Notes under the pieces: model-generated | Told to the model about the DNA's origin: nothing | The model's database searches: none | Seen by the model: only the letters and a program-made list of their open reading frames with translations | Translations under genes and position numbers: made by a program | Part shown: positions 36,163 through 48,007 of the stretch, piece by piece | Layout of the letters: each line of letters begins with the position of its first letter | Numbering within the stretch: the stretch's first letter is position 1 | Assembly: GCA_021613535.1 (NCBI GenBank) | Contig: CP075495.1 | Coordinates: 372,001 to 436,000, forward strand | Direction of reading: 5' to 3' | From: Adineta vaga | Taxonomy: Eukaryota > Rotifera | DNA length: 64,000 bases

Positions 36163-36816
36163 TTTCGATATCGATGCGTCGGTTGGAGAGGTAGTGTAGA
36201 AGAAACGAGTCAAAGCACAGATTATTTATAGTGTGAGTTCTAGACTAGGGCTGTTACATTATCTTTATTTTTCTGCGAAAGAACTGTAAAGATAATCTCT
36301 AAGTTCAAGAATAAAATCAATATAAAGATTAAGGATTTTTTTGTTATCATCAGAAATTAATTCCTTTTGGACTGTTTGCTCTTTGATTTCAAATAAAAAA
36401 AACACACACGTATATATACTTATCTTAATAATCTCAGAAAGAGAAAAAGAGATGTATTTATTTAAATATTTATAAGAGATCACAGAGTTGAAGTCACATA
36501 CATCACGTGAGACAAAAGAAATATTTAAGAGAAGAGAGACAATTGGTGATGACTGTAACAATTATTCTTACAGAGAAATAGAATATGTTTTTAAATACTA
36601 GCAGATTATTGTCGCGATGTGGCGCGACAGCGGTCAATTTTCTACCGCGATGGACAACTCTGGCTGAAAGAAGATCGAGCATAAATATCAACAGATTAAA
36701 CGAAGAATCTATTCACCATTTTATAAAATGCTGTACTGATTGTTACATGAAAATCAGGAATCAACAACAATAAATAGACGTCAGTAATGCGTGGCAACAA
36801 AGAACAATGGAAATTG
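36163..36816. other. Intergenic, no secure gene
   Basis: Holds the upstream region of the secreted repeat gene. A small plus-strand frame at 36585-36773 (62 codons, basic N-terminus) in a locally GC-rich patch could be a mitochondrial-type leader, but nothing supports it. Confidence 0.35.
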
Positions 36817-36862
36817 TGTAGGTGTGAATGGGAGAAGAAAAAACACGCACCCACACCCAAAG
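36817..36862. repeat. Short inverted-repeat element with TGTGGG-like arms (copy d)
   Basis: GTGTAGGTGTGAATGGGAG faces CGCACCCACACCCAAAG across a ~10-nt spacer. It lies just beyond the 3' end of the second GPCR gene. Confidence 0.5.
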
Positions 36863-36883
36863 AATATATGTAATTAGAATTGT

Positions 36884-37932
36884 TTATTCAAGTTCTATAT
36901 TTGAATTGTTTGTACTTATAATTCCAGGTAGAACTTTATTTCTTGATACCGAACAGAAATATTTGAATTTTTGCCAATATTTTCTTATTAAAAGATATTT
37001 CACTTGACGACGATACCGTGATGATGTGATCATAAAGACATAACAACTAATCTATAATAAATTAAAATATTCAATTTGAATCAAATAAAAAAAGAATAAA
37101 TATCTACCGAAAAGTTTAGAGAAACTAAAGATAGTAAAATTGATAGAATTAATTGTCTTATTGCGTAGTTTAACGGTTGATTTTGTGTAACAGGAACATT
37201 AACAGCATAAATACGAAAAATTGTATATGGTAATAAAAGACAAACTAACATTACAACACGTATAAGAACCATTGCTGTCATTTGTTGATCTAATCGACGT
37301 CGAGTTATTTGAATTTGTCGACGAATAATATGACGAACATTTCGATAAGCTAAAATATTAAACAATGATGCAATAATAATAGGTAATAAACCAATTAAAA
37401 CTGGATAAAAGAAGTATGTTGAATATTTCACCCATACTGGATTTATTATAATACAGCCAATTGATGGTTGAATATAAAAAAATAGAACAAATATAATACT
37501 ATGAATTGACCAAATACATATTGATATACTGATAAGATATCGAGCCAATCTAATTGTACATATTTCTCTTAAATTGAAATAATAATTTGTTGAAAGAAAT
37601 TGATCACAAGCACCAAAACATATTGTGTATGATGTGGTCAGTGTAATTGTTTGACTTAACATATATCGAAATCGACACCAAATAAGATTTCTTCCAGTTG
37701 CATCATCTCCATATACTATTGTTAAAATCATTATACTAATATTAAGAAATTGATTAGAAAAACTTGAAATTGATTCAACAGTTAAATAAAAAGAAGATCG
37801 ATTATTATGAAAAAGTTTTAATTGAGTAAAGACAAGAATATTTAAAATATTACCAATCACACCGATAAAGATTGTGATATACTTTACGTAAAGAGAATAA
37901 TTTATTGAAAATTCTAAGATTTGTTCAGACAT
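36884..37932 (-). CDS. Rhodopsin-type GPCR, second copy
   Basis: Two exons, 37108-37932 and 36884-37051, join in phase (993 nt, 330 aa). Seven hydrophobic segments are seen. TM1 is YITIFIGVIGNILNILVF with the conserved GN; TM3 ends ACDQFLST (a DQF in place of DRY); TM5 is followed by FNILAYRNVRHIIRRQ and TM6 by RRRLDQQMTAMVLIRVV; the second exon gives the end of TM7 and a basic tail (SSRYRRQVKYLLIRKYW). Layout, intron position and the LDQQMTAMVL/LDKQLTTMVL motif match the GPCR at 18.9 kb, so they are family members, but they are far diverged and inverted. Ligand unknown. Confidence 0.85.
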
Positions 37933-38518
37933 TATAATGATGAAATTGTCAATTAACTATGATGATACTAAGAATATTATTCGCTTTTTTTCCTATTTGC
38001 CTCATGAGTTAATTTTGAATATTAAAATGACGTAGACAAAAAAATCAAATAAACTGTTCGATCTTCTTAATAAAATGTCGATACCTTTGAGGAAAAGTAC
38101 TTTATATAGATAATTATATTTTACTAGTGACGAGCTGACTTGATGATACGGCATGACAACTACGCACAATAACAAACGCTAATTCTTTGCATTCGCAAAG
38201 CTTTTTATGAATGAATGAGAAGAACGTCTAGTCGGTCGGCCACTTACGATCACTCGTTTTGCACGTTTTACTTCAATATATTGTTCTCTCAAAACATATG
38301 AGAACTCAAATAGACCTCTCATAAAACGCATTTCCAGTGTTTTGCGTATCATCTTCCTTTCAGTCGAAAGAATAACAATTAACCTTCAGGTTTTTATTTA
38401 TATTTACAATCAATGATGAAAATTCTAAAGAACGAACGAAAAAAAAGAAAGACGTGATTGTAACTTTGAATTTTTTGATGTCACATTTTTGTTAATATTT
38501 ACATGTCCTTCGAAATCA
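37933..38518. promoter_or_regulatory. Divergent promoter region of GPCR 2 and GT61 genes
   Basis: Roughly 590 nt between two genes that point away from each other. It is less AT-rich at 38110-38300 than elsewhere. No named motif. Confidence 0.4.
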
Positions 38519-40117
38519 ATGGTAGTCGAAACAAATAAAAATGATACATTGACGAAATATTTTATAATAGTAATTGTAATTTTAATTAGTTTAATATATA
38601 TTATTTATAATATTTATCCAATTTTACAATTAAATCAAATAAAAATAAAATATTCTGATAATTATCAACGCGATAATATATCTACATTATTAAATTCTTA
38701 TATAATAACTCGAAATCGTACATTTAATAAAATAGAAAAACGTATATTTATTAAAAATGAAACAGCATATTCATTACCAATGAATTATGATTATATTGAA
38801 TTTGTTAAAGATAATAATTCCATAATTTATCCATATTCAACATGGAAATGTTCCAATACATCAAATACAATTGAAACTAGTCGTGAATATTGTATATTAA
38901 CAAATATTTATTATAATTCAAAAATAGATCGATATTATTTTTATGAAAATCCTTTATTAAATCAAACAAATTCATATCGACATTTTTTTCAAATAACAGC
39001 TGAAGAACTTCAAATACATCGTATAACTAATTTAAAAGAATTAAATGATAAAATATCTTCTATATTAATTCGACCAATATTAGTTGGTGATCCACCTGAT
39101 TTAAATTATATGCATGGTTTTCTTGAAGTTTGTGGTCCAAGATTTTGGGTTTTATCTGAATGTCAATATCATGAATCATATATAAATCCTTCTAAAATTC
39201 AAATTTATTATACATCAACAATGTTTAATATTCATAATGAAAATTGGAATCGATATGAACAACAATCAGATAAAACATATCGTCCAAAACGACAATGGGA
39301 ACAAATTATTCATTCAATGTTTTCAATTTATCCATTATTAATTTATCGTTCATTTAATGAAACAATAATTATGTTTAAATATATGATTTTTCCTGGTCAA
39401 CAATCAAGTCGATCAGTAACATGGGGTTATACACATCTTGCTCGACAATTTCAATCCTATCCATTTTCAACAGAATATTATCGTCGAGCTTATTTAAATT
39501 ATTCTGAATGGATTTTATTTCATTTAAATTTAAAATCAAAATTTGAAGAAAATTATCAAAATGAATGGATTGTTGTTTTAAATCGTTATGATACAAATAT
39601 TCGTCGAATAAATAATGCTAAATATTTAATAAAAAGTTTATTAAAACATTTTCCTAATCATTTAAATCCATATTTACGTGTTTGGCCAAAAGAATATGAT
39701 TTTAATGAAAATTTTTATCAATCTGTTCGAATGGCACGATCAATTCGTTTATTAATTGCTGTTCATGGTGCTGGTTTAGCAAATACATTATTTATGAGAC
39801 CAGGAACTATTGTTTATGAAATAAATCCATATGGTTGTCGTCATTTATCTTTTTATTATCGTCGTTGGATTGAAATATTTAATCTTCAATATGCTTTATG
39901 GATTCCATCATTTGGTGAACGTAAACAACAAGATGATGTATGTGGAAGAAATAATGCAATAACATTAAATATTCAAGAAATTATTGATGAAATTAAAAAT
40001 TTATTAAAAAATGAACAAGAATATCGAAATGGTTATTTACAAAGAGCATTTAATATTATTAATGATTTATCATTTGTCGATTCTCCACCACTCGGATATG
40101 AAGATATTTTATCATAA
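38519..40117 (+). CDS. GT61-family glycosyltransferase
   Basis: Single exon, 532 residues from the ATG at 38519. A type II Golgi/ER topology is predicted: a short cytosolic start, a hydrophobic anchor at about residues 14-36 (FIIVIVILISLIYIIYNIYPI), then a luminal part. The C-terminal half has the GT61 (DUF563) signature: VRMARSIRLLIAVHGAGLANTLFMRPGTIVYEINPYGC, read here in pieces as HGAGLANTLF, RPGTIVYEI and NPYGC. Relatives include EOGT, POMGNT2 and plant xylosyltransferases, so transfer of a sugar (often GlcNAc or xylose) to a protein or glycan is likely; the acceptor is unknown. Several N-x-S/T sites are present. The next gene on the same strand is a secreted LamG-like protein. Confidence 0.85.
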   Translation: MVVETNKNDTLTKYFIIVIVILISLIYIIYNIYPILQLNQIKIKYSDNYQRDNISTLLNSYIITRNRTFNKIEKRIFIKNETAYSLPMNYDYIEFVKDNNSIIYPYSTWKCSNTSNTIETSREYCILTNIYYNSKIDRYYFYENPLLNQTNSYRHFFQITAEELQIHRITNLKELNDKISSILIRPILVGDPPDLNYMHGFLEVCGPRFWVLSECQYHESYINPSKIQIYYTSTMFNIHNENWNRYEQQSDKTYRPKRQWEQIIHSMFSIYPLLIYRSFNETIIMFKYMIFPGQQSSRSVTWGYTHLARQFQSYPFSTEYYRRAYLNYSEWILFHLNLKSKFEENYQNEWIVVLNRYDTNIRRINNAKYLIKSLLKHFPNHLNPYLRVWPKEYDFNENFYQSVRMARSIRLLIAVHGAGLANTLFMRPGTIVYEINPYGCRHLSFYYRRWIEIFNLQYALWIPSFGERKQQDDVCGRNNAITLNIQEIIDEIKNLLKNEQEYRNGYLQRAFNIINDLSFVDSPPLGYEDILS

Positions 40118-40297
40118 TTTATTAACATTTCCAGGAATCATAGGTGACTATTTCGGATGTTTTTCCCTCTCTCTCTCTCGCGCGTTCTTTTTATATATCA
40201 AATTCAATTTTACTTAAAAAAAGGTGTCGAATTTCTTTTCCGATTTGTTCTTCATTATTATAAAAAAAGAAAGAAAGTTATTTAGTATATTGATATT

Positions 40298-41200
40298 ATG
40301 TTATTATTCTTATTCTTAATAATTCCATTGAAAATTAATGTTGGATTTGAAATTGGAAAGATTTCAAATGGTTATTGGAATCAATCTGAATTAATTATTG
40401 AAAATAATATAAAATCATGTGATCAATGTATTTGTAAAATGTTATTGTCTTCATCAACAATTGTTGGATTAAATTGTTTAATAAATAATCAAATATGTCA
40501 TTTATTTACAAATTATTCAAATGGTTTTATGACAAATAATTCAAATAATATATTTTATTTTCGTATTTTACCATTTAAAAATCAATTTATTGAAATTATT
40601 TGGTATTTTAATAATAATACAAATGATTTTTATAATATTTATAATGGAATTGGTATAAATAATATTTCCTATTCATCTCTAAGTTTAATTAATAATAGTT
40701 TATCTCTTTATCTTCAATCAAAATTTTATCAATATGTTGAAATTCTTTCACCTTCTCTTGATTTAAATAATCGTAGTTTTACATTTGAATTATTAATTAA
40801 TCCATTTATATTAAATAATTCATATTTTTATGGTTTAATTGGTCAATGTACAACTTCATCAACTAATCAATGTCTTCATTTAGCTATACGTAATTCATAT
40901 CTTTTTTTTGGTTTTTTTCAAAATGATTGTGTTGGTCAAACAATTCTTAATTCTTCAACATGGTATCATGTTGCTTTTGTTTATTCTTATGAATTACGTC
41001 GACAAATAATTTATCTTAATGGTTTAATTGATGGAGAAAGATATTCAGTTGATCCTTATCAAGGAAATTCTTCAACATCATTAACAATTGGAATGATTTT
41101 ACCACAAGATAAACAATGGTCATTTGATGGTTTAATTGATCAAATTTCATTTATTAATCAAGCTAAAACAAATTCACAAATATATGATGATGCAATATGA
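40298..41200 (+). CDS. Secreted LamG/concanavalin-like (jelly-roll) protein
   Basis: Single exon, 300 residues, beginning with a signal peptide (MLLFLFLIIPLKINVG). Residues ~25-100 form a PAN-like or Cys-paired region (CDQCICKMLLSS, GLNCLINNQICHLF). Residues ~135-295 match the LamG-like jelly-roll fold: FTFELLINPF, a Cys pair QCTTSSTNQCLHLAI, STWYHVAFVYS, QIIYLNGLIDG and WSFDGLIDQISFINQAKTNSQI. It would bind carbohydrate or protein outside the cell. It stops just after the fold; longer relatives in this lineage, as I remember them, carry further domains, so this may be a short or 3'-truncated copy. Confidence 0.75.
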   Translation: MLLFLFLIIPLKINVGFEIGKISNGYWNQSELIIENNIKSCDQCICKMLLSSSTIVGLNCLINNQICHLFTNYSNGFMTNNSNNIFYFRILPFKNQFIEIIWYFNNNTNDFYNIYNGIGINNISYSSLSLINNSLSLYLQSKFYQYVEILSPSLDLNNRSFTFELLINPFILNNSYFYGLIGQCTTSSTNQCLHLAIRNSYLFFGFFQNDCVGQTILNSSTWYHVAFVYSYELRRQIIYLNGLIDGERYSVDPYQGNSSTSLTIGMILPQDKQWSFDGLIDQISFINQAKTNSQIYDDAI

Positions 41201-41312
41201 ATCATTTTTAACATTAAAATAAACAATGATTCATTTTCATTTCTTTTTTCTTTTTTTCACATTGACGTAGATAAAAACACACACACACGTTTTTGTTTCT
41301 ATTCTTATCGAC

Positions 41313-42429
41313 ATGAGTAGTAAAATCTTTTTGACATTACCAGTAGAAATTGTCTATCGAATATTGGATAATTTGAGTATTTATTCGATTTTATATTCAA
41401 TGAGAAATGTTTGTACACGTTTTAATTCAATTATTGAGATTTATGATCGATATCAAGTAAATTATTATTATTTCGTTTTCTTCTATTAATAAATGAAATT
41501 ATATATAGACACTTACAATATTAAATCTTCGATATGAACAAATGACTTTAGAAAAAATCAAATATCTCGATTCTTTTCTTCAAAAAAATCAAGTAATTAT
41601 ACTTTTTTTTATCTACAAATTAGAAAATGATTTGTTTATTATCTAATAGACAATTACTACATTATTTCTTCATAATAATCAAATTGGTTTTCAAGGAACT
41701 AAATATCTTGCAAATGCTTTACAACAAAATCAAGTAATCTTTCTTATTTCTTCAAATTAAATCAATTGTTTTCTATTTTATAGACACTTCGAATATTAAA
41801 TCTTCATGGTAATCAAATTGGTTCACAAGGAGCACAATATCTTGCAAATGCTTTGGAAAAAAATAATGTAATATTTATTTTTAATTTCTATTTTATCATT
41901 ATTTATTCTATAAAAGACTTTAACAAATATCGATTTATGGGATAATCAAATTAGTGATGAAGGTACACGATATTTAGCTAATAGTTTAATAAAAAATCAA
42001 GTATATCTTAAATAATTATTGTTTCATCTTTAAATTTATTCATTTCATACATAGACTTTAACTACACTTGATATTGGTAAAAATCAACTTAGTGATCAAA
42101 GTGCTAAATATTTTCTTAGTGTTTTATTAAATAATAAAGTAATATTAATTTCTTTTTTTTTTCTTTCTTATATTTCTCGTTGATTTATAGACATTAATGA
42201 ATTTATATTTAAGTCATAATGAAATAACTGATCAAGGAGCTCTTTATTTATGTATGGGTTTACAAAATAATCAAGTAGAATTTACAATTGATTTCATTGA
42301 ATCTTTATTGTTATTTTAATTTAGACACTTATTATATTAAATCTTCGATTTACTCAAATAACTGATATTGGAAAAAAAGATTTCAATAAACTTCATGAAA
42401 CTAATCCTGAACTTGAATTAATTCTTTAA
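41313..42429 (+). CDS. F-box plus ribonuclease-inhibitor-type LRR protein
   Basis: Eight exons: 41313-41456, 41509-41592, 41650-41733, 41784-41867, 41917-42000, 42055-42138, 42191-42274 and 42325-42429. The first (48 codons) is an F-box (FLTLPVEIVYRILDNLSIYSILYSMRNVC). The next six are each exactly 84 nt, all phase 0, and each encodes one 28-residue LRR beginning T-L/I and ending N-Q or similar, for example TLRILNLHGNQIGSQGAQYL. The last encodes a closing repeat (TLIILNLRFTQITDIG) and the stop. Total 753 nt, 250 aa, no stops. F-box/LRR proteins recruit substrates to SCF ubiquitin ligases; the horseshoe LRR would bind the target. Introns are ~50-58 nt. The strict one-exon-one-repeat structure implies growth by exon duplication. 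No single exon is long enough to stand out as an open frame. Confidence 0.85.
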
Positions 42430-42781
42430 TAATTATTTCTTTTAACATATAAGATAAATATGAATTGTTTTTGTTTTTTATTTCAAAATAAAGATTTAAA
42501 AAATAAAATTTGATTAATGATCGAAGAACATAAATAAATTTCTATTATTTATTTATTTTTTGATTAAATCTATATGAATATTTTCTTGTCAAGGATAACA
42601 AATAAATATTGAGATTATATTTTTCAAGTAAAGTCGTATAAGTCATGTTCATTTATAAACTTTAAATATAGAGTAAATATTGATTATATTAGGATATGAA
42701 TAGAGAATGAAGATAGATTAATTGAGGAAAGAGAAAGAAAGACGAGATAAAGAGAATTATTCTGTTTTTTTTATCTCTAAA
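42430..42781. other. Intergenic, no gene seen
   Basis: AT-rich spacer before the DUF229 gene; the frame of that gene is open upstream to 42722 without a better start. Confidence 0.4.
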
Positions 42782-45033
42782 ATGAGAATTTGTCGTCGTT
42801 GTCGATGTATTCATCAAAAATTTCTAATTTTAATAATAATAATATTATTAATAATTTTATTAAATTCAAAATCAAATCCAAATGTTTTAATTAATAATAT
42901 CGATTCAAAAATTAATTTTAATGAAACATATTTATCTTGTCAATATCCTGAATTAACTATCGATAATCCTCAAGTATGGAAATATCTTAATCCTGTTAAA
43001 GAATCTCAACCGACATGTCATCAAGATATCAATTGGATTTTTACTCAAAATGGTTTGTTCGTTTTATTCATTTAGAATTCTATTGAAAATTATTTTAAAG
43101 AAAACAAAAAATACTCTCAATTAGAATGTTTAGGGTAGATTCGATCTATTGAGAAATTTTTCTAATATTATTTCATATTCACGTTTTGACAACACTCATT
43201 CATTGTCATCTAAACTTTCATTTTGATTGAAGATGAGAAATGATTTGAATTGTTTTATTAAAGGTACATTTCATATAAGAAATGAATCAATAAATAAACA
43301 TGGATCAATTCAATGTGGTTATCGATCAATAATTCGTGAATCAAAAAATGATTTTAAAAAAATGACAGGTGAAAGAATTTATCCATTTAATGATAAAACT
43401 TCTTTAATATCCGATTTCTTTCATGTGGATTGTCAAGCTAAAGATGGAACAAAATATGAAAATTATCATATGTCAATTAAATCAAATCCATCATTATTAA
43501 CAAAGTATGTTCTTCTTCTTTTAAAAAAAGAAATTCTTTACTTATCGATATTAATGAAAAACCCTATTAAAGATCTTCAAAACTCTCAGATAAACAAGAA
43601 ACACATCTTGAATATAATGTTCTTATGTTTGGTTTTGATTCAACATCTCGAATGACATTTATGAGATTTTTACCAAAAACTTATTCATTTTTAATTAAAG
43701 AACTTGGTGCAATTGTAATGAAAGGTTTAATTCATTGATTTAGTTTTAAATTAAACAAAATTTTCTTTTTTAAGGATATAATATTGTTGGTGATGGAACA
43801 CCTGCTGCACTTTTTCCTATTTTAACAGGACAAACAGAAAAAGAATTACCTGAATCAAGAAGAGGTTATCCAAATGCAACAACTGTTGATGATTTTCCTT
43901 GGATTTGGAAACAATTTAAAAGTATGAAATTTCAATTCGAAACAAAATTTTTATTCATTGTAATATTGTTTTTAATTTAAGAAAATGGTTATATAACTCA
44001 ATGGGCAGAAGATATGTCTTATGTTGGTACATTTCAATATCGTTTAAAAGGATTTCATGATCCACCTGTTGATTATTATGGTCGTCCATTTTATTTATAT
44101 GTTGAATCAGAAAAAGTATCAAAACCATTTTGTTTTGGTTCAATAACACGTCTTCAAGGAATGTTTCAATGGATTAAAGAATTCATAAATATTTATAAAA
44201 AAGAAAAGAAATTTTCATTTTTATTTCATTCTGATTATTCACATAATTCAAATAATAATTTACCATATGCTGATAATGAATTATATGAATTTCTTTTATT
44301 TTTAAAATCTTCTGGTTATCTTAATCAAACAATTTTATTTATAATAACTGATCATGGTGCAAGATATTCAACATTACGATCAACAAATCAAGGGAAATTA
44401 GAAGAACGATTACCATTTTTTGCTATTCGAATGCCTGAAAAATTTCAAAAAGAAAATCCATTAATTATGAAAAATTTACATTTAAATTCTGATCGTTTAA
44501 CAACACCATTTGATATTCATGAAACATTTGAACATATATTAAATTTTTATTCAAATAAAACATATAAATCAAAATTTAATCGTTCAATTAGTTTATTTCA
44601 TTTAATTCCATCAAATCGAACTTGTTTAGATGCAAATATATCTGAACATTGGTGTACATGTCTTCAATGGAAACCAATTTCAATTAATAATTCAATAATT
44701 CAATTATTTATTAAATATATTATTATTTATTTAAATAATTATTTATTAGATTATAAATATTTATGTGCAGAAATTCATTTGGATAAAATTATAAAAGCAA
44801 ATCAATTAATTAATAATGAAAAGATTTTTTATCAAATTCAATTTCAAACAAATCCAGGTAATGCACAATTTGAATTAACAAGTGAATTTAATTCAAAAAC
44901 AAATTTATTTCATATTCAAAAACGTTTTCTTAGTCGAATTAATAAATATGGACAATCAGCGAATTGTATTGCCAATATTAGACCAGATTTAAGAGAAATT
45001 TGTTTTTGTTTAAATTCAATGAAAAATTCATGA
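42782..45033 (+). CDS. DUF229 family (alkaline-phosphatase-superfamily, sulfatase-like) membrane protein
   Basis: Five exons, 42782-43052, 43264-43504, 43573-43724, 43775-43921 and 43982-45033, join in phase to 1,863 nt, 620 aa. A type II anchor follows a basic, Cys-rich start (RICRRCRCIHQKFLILIIIILLIILL). The catalytic-type region has FGFDSTSRMTF, the phosphatase-superfamily nucleophile site, then GDGTPAALFPILTG, and the metal-binding ITDHGARYSTLR with a later DIHETFEHIL. These are the hallmarks of the DUF229 group of sulfatase/phosphatase-like ectoenzymes common in nematodes and rotifers. The true substrate is not known. Exon 2's 3' junction (43504/43573) is the least certain; another acceptor 30 nt upstream is possible. 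Confidence 0.82.
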
Positions 45034-45626
45034 AACATTTTTCTTTCAATAGGAAAAATAATAAAATATTCATCTTTTGGATTTCTATCGTTGATACTTT
45101 TATCTTGAGAATGTGGGTGAAGAACAGAGACTTAATGGATAAGTCTCGCTTCCCCCTCCCCCCTTGGCGATTGTCTAATATGTTCATATCCAATTTCATC
45201 AATTAAAAGTAAATTATGATTGAAATAAACCATTTTTAATACTAAAACAATGAAGAAACACAAGAGTTTCTTTGGATTCATCGATATTTTGTGAAATTTG
45301 ATGATATGATACAGAAAAACTTGAAGATAAATGATTTTTTTCACATATTTATACGATCGTTACTTGAGATGTGATTTGACTTTATATTATGATCATAATC
45401 GTATAACTAACGAATGTTAGCGACTTATTGAGTCATGTAATTAATCACTTAGAATTTATATAACAAAGAATATTTTGTGTTCTCATCAAATTTCAAAATT
45501 TATTTAATTAAATAAGGAAAAAAAGAGAAAAAGGAAAATCTAATGATTAATGAGAAAAAGACTTCTATGAGGGAAATTAAAGGATTGAAATATTCGATGA
45601 GATGAAAAATGTTGTTGAAATTGAAA
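45034..45626. other. Intergenic with a G/C-rich arm pair
   Basis: Contains inverted-repeat copy e (45104-45176); otherwise AT-rich with no gene. Confidence 0.4.
45104..45176. repeat. Short inverted-repeat element with TGTGGG-like arms (copy e)
   Basis: Left arm ATCTTGAGAATGTGGGTGAAG; the right side is CTTCCCCCTCCCCCCTTGG, which pairs poorly. It is the most degraded of the copies. Confidence 0.4.
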
Positions 45627-45896
45627 TTAAAAGAAGGAAACTCCATTGTAAATACTATCCGAAGCAGCTGCAAATCGACTTGCTTTTACTCGTGAAGCTC
45701 TAGCAGCATGTCGAGAATGACTTTCATTGATTCTAACAGTACCAAAAGATGTTGGAACTCTTAATGCAAGTTTATCTTTTGAACTTCGAGCTTCAGCTGA
45801 AGCTACTTCGAATTTTGAACCAATTGCTCGACTTGATCGTACTTTGGTTGAATGATGTACCAATGGGTAAAATCCACTATCAATATAAAGACTCAT
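45627..45896 (-). CDS. Small basic Ser/Arg/Ala-rich protein
   Basis: An 89-residue single-exon frame. It is strongly basic, with Arg and Ser spread regularly (KVRSSRAIGSKFEVASAEARSS, read in shorter pieces) and no hydrophobic helix or signal. The Ala/Ser/Arg composition differs from the surrounding AT-rich random frames, which would be rich in Lys, Asn and Ile, so I think it is real. I do not recognise a family; a nucleic-acid-binding or disordered stress protein is possible but only a guess. Confidence 0.45.
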   Translation of the reverse strand: MSLYIDSGFYPLVHHSTKVRSSRAIGSKFEVASAEARSSKDKLALRVPTSFGTVRINESHSRHAARASRVKASRFAAASDSIYNGVSFF

Positions 45897-46301
45897 TTTT
45901 TGTTGTACTTGTTAATCAATGAAGAAATGATGTTTTGAAACCAATGATGAAATATATTCGACATTTTCGTCTCTTTATATATCTTTTCAAAAACACCAAA
46001 ATTCAATTTCAACAAACAAACAATTATATTTTCTACTATGACATTAAATGATACGAATAGAAGAAGAAGAAAAAAACATGACAAAATAGTCTACTATATT
46101 GACGCATGAAATCAAATCAATTCAAAGTAAATATACAGAGTATATACCAGTCTGCTCTTTGACTTCTTTTTAACAATAAAGAACAACCGTATCAAAAAAA
46201 CATTGTTTTTCATAATGATACAAATGTCTTCAACTACCGCATTGACGTCATATTCAACGCAATCATATCATAACTAAATTTTTCTTTTTCAGGTATATAT
46301 T
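45897..46301. other. Intergenic, no gene seen
   Basis: Spacer between two minus-strand genes; upstream region of the small basic protein. Confidence 0.4.
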
Positions 46302-47544
46302 TTATTTATTCAGTATATCGGCAATTTTATTAAGCATTGGTTCTATACGACTATGAAGTCCTGATCCTGTTGCATCCATTCGATTCATAACATAAGCAAA
46401 TGAGAGATTATGTGATGGTGCAGCCAAACCAAAACTTCCACCTGCTCCTATAGAATAATACAAAAAAATATTGAAAAAACAAACTATGAATATTTAAATT
46501 ACCAAAATGACCAAAACTTCCTGGTCCTAATTTAGGAAGTAATTTATCCAAAAGCATAAAACCCATACCAAATGGTAAATGTGTTTGAGAAAATAAATCT
46601 AATTCTCCATCTGGTGTATTGGATTTCGTTGCTAATTTCATAATATCTTCATTTAATATTCGTTTATATTTTCCATTATCAATATCACCAATTAATAATG
46701 AATAAAATCGTGCTATTGAATAAGCATTTGAAATTCCATTTACAGCTGGAACTTCTGCTTGATGTAAACGAATATCATTGAAAAAGTTTAAAGCAGAATT
46801 TAATGATTGATTATTGAGATTTTGAGATATTTGATTAAATTCAAGTGGTGATACACGATATTCTTCGATTAATGGTAAACCAATATAAAATTCAAGATTT
46901 GATGGAATTGATATTTCATCTTGAATAAATTCTCCTACTGATCGTTGTTTTGGATCAACACGTCGAATAAGTTCACCAACAAGCCAACCGTATGTAAGTG
47001 AATGATAACTATGAGCCGATCCAGGTAACCAAGATGGTGATTGTTGTTCTAAAATATGTTTCATTGTTGTCCAATTAAGATATTCTTCAAATGAAGCAGC
47101 AACATCCGGTAGACCAGCACGATGAGAAAGAATATCACTTACTCTTGTATTTTCTTTTCCATTTTGTCCATATTCAGGCCAATAACGAGTAACTAATGCT
47201 GAATAATCGAGAAGATTACGTTGAACAGCAAGTGCTACAGCTGCAGCGACAATTCCTTTTGTTGTTGAAAACACTAATTGTAATGTATTGTCATCATACA
47301 GTTTTGTTCTTGATTCATCAAACCATCCACCTGATAGACTAATAACTAATTTACCTTGATGATAAACTGCTACTGATGCTCCTAAATCTTGATTTTCAAT
47401 GAAATTATTTTGAAATAGATCATAAATAAATTCCCAACCAGGTTCAATAGTTCCACGTATGTTATAATCAATAGTTTTACTATAACAAATCACTATTGAA
47501 GCAAGAATAAAGATTGAAAGATGTATTATTCGATAATAACTCAT
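46302..47544 (-). CDS. Secreted beta-lactamase-like serine hydrolase (class C / LACTB-like)
   Basis: Two exons, 46503-47544 and 46302-46447, join in phase (1,188 nt, 395 aa). Residues 1-22 form a signal peptide. The fold is that of the beta-lactamase/penicillin-binding family: the SxxK nucleophile as STTK in FSTTKGIVAAAVALAV (about residue 93), the YxN-type position as YHS in GSAHSYHSLTYGWLVGELI, and the third motif HFG-AGGSFG, which the intron splits. These proteins in animals (LACTB, LACTBL) are peptidases or esterases rather than antibiotic-resistance enzymes. The family also has many bacterial members, and transfer is possible but not shown. It shares a divergent promoter with the PARP gene. 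Confidence 0.88.
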
Positions 47545-48007
47545 ATTTTTTAATTATAATACAGAATAGTACGATAGAATTGAATAAATATCAATATGTA
47601 AATTAGCAAATCTGATAATCTCAAAGGATTAAAGTAGAATGATATTTTGTTTCTTTGTAAGGTGCTGATATGTACCTGGTTTAACGTATACTGACGTCAA
47701 TACATACATGAATATGACATTCAAAGGCTTACAAATGACCATTTTGTTGAAAACGCGTTTCATCAGATAAGATCGATCTATTGTAATTATTGAAAAAAGT
47801 CGAATTTTGAAAATTATACCAATGATATTCGATATGAGTCATACGTAAAAAAGAAAAGACGAAATAATTCGACTGTATGTGTATAACTAACAATAAAAAA
47901 CGTGACCGACCTCTACAGATTTTTGTCTTTTCTTTTCTTCTTACCTTAATCAAAGAAAAAACCCACTGATGTAATCATTCTTGTCTGTATGATATTTATT
48001 TTCGACT
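47545..48007. promoter_or_regulatory. Divergent promoter region of serine hydrolase and PARP genes
   Basis: 463 nt between the two starts. No named motif; an AT-rich start region lies on each side. Confidence 0.4.

Noticed and set aside
36585-36773. 62-codon frame with a basic N-terminus, possible mitochondrial peptide
   Set aside because: No homologous motif and no splice partner; the minus strand is equally open.
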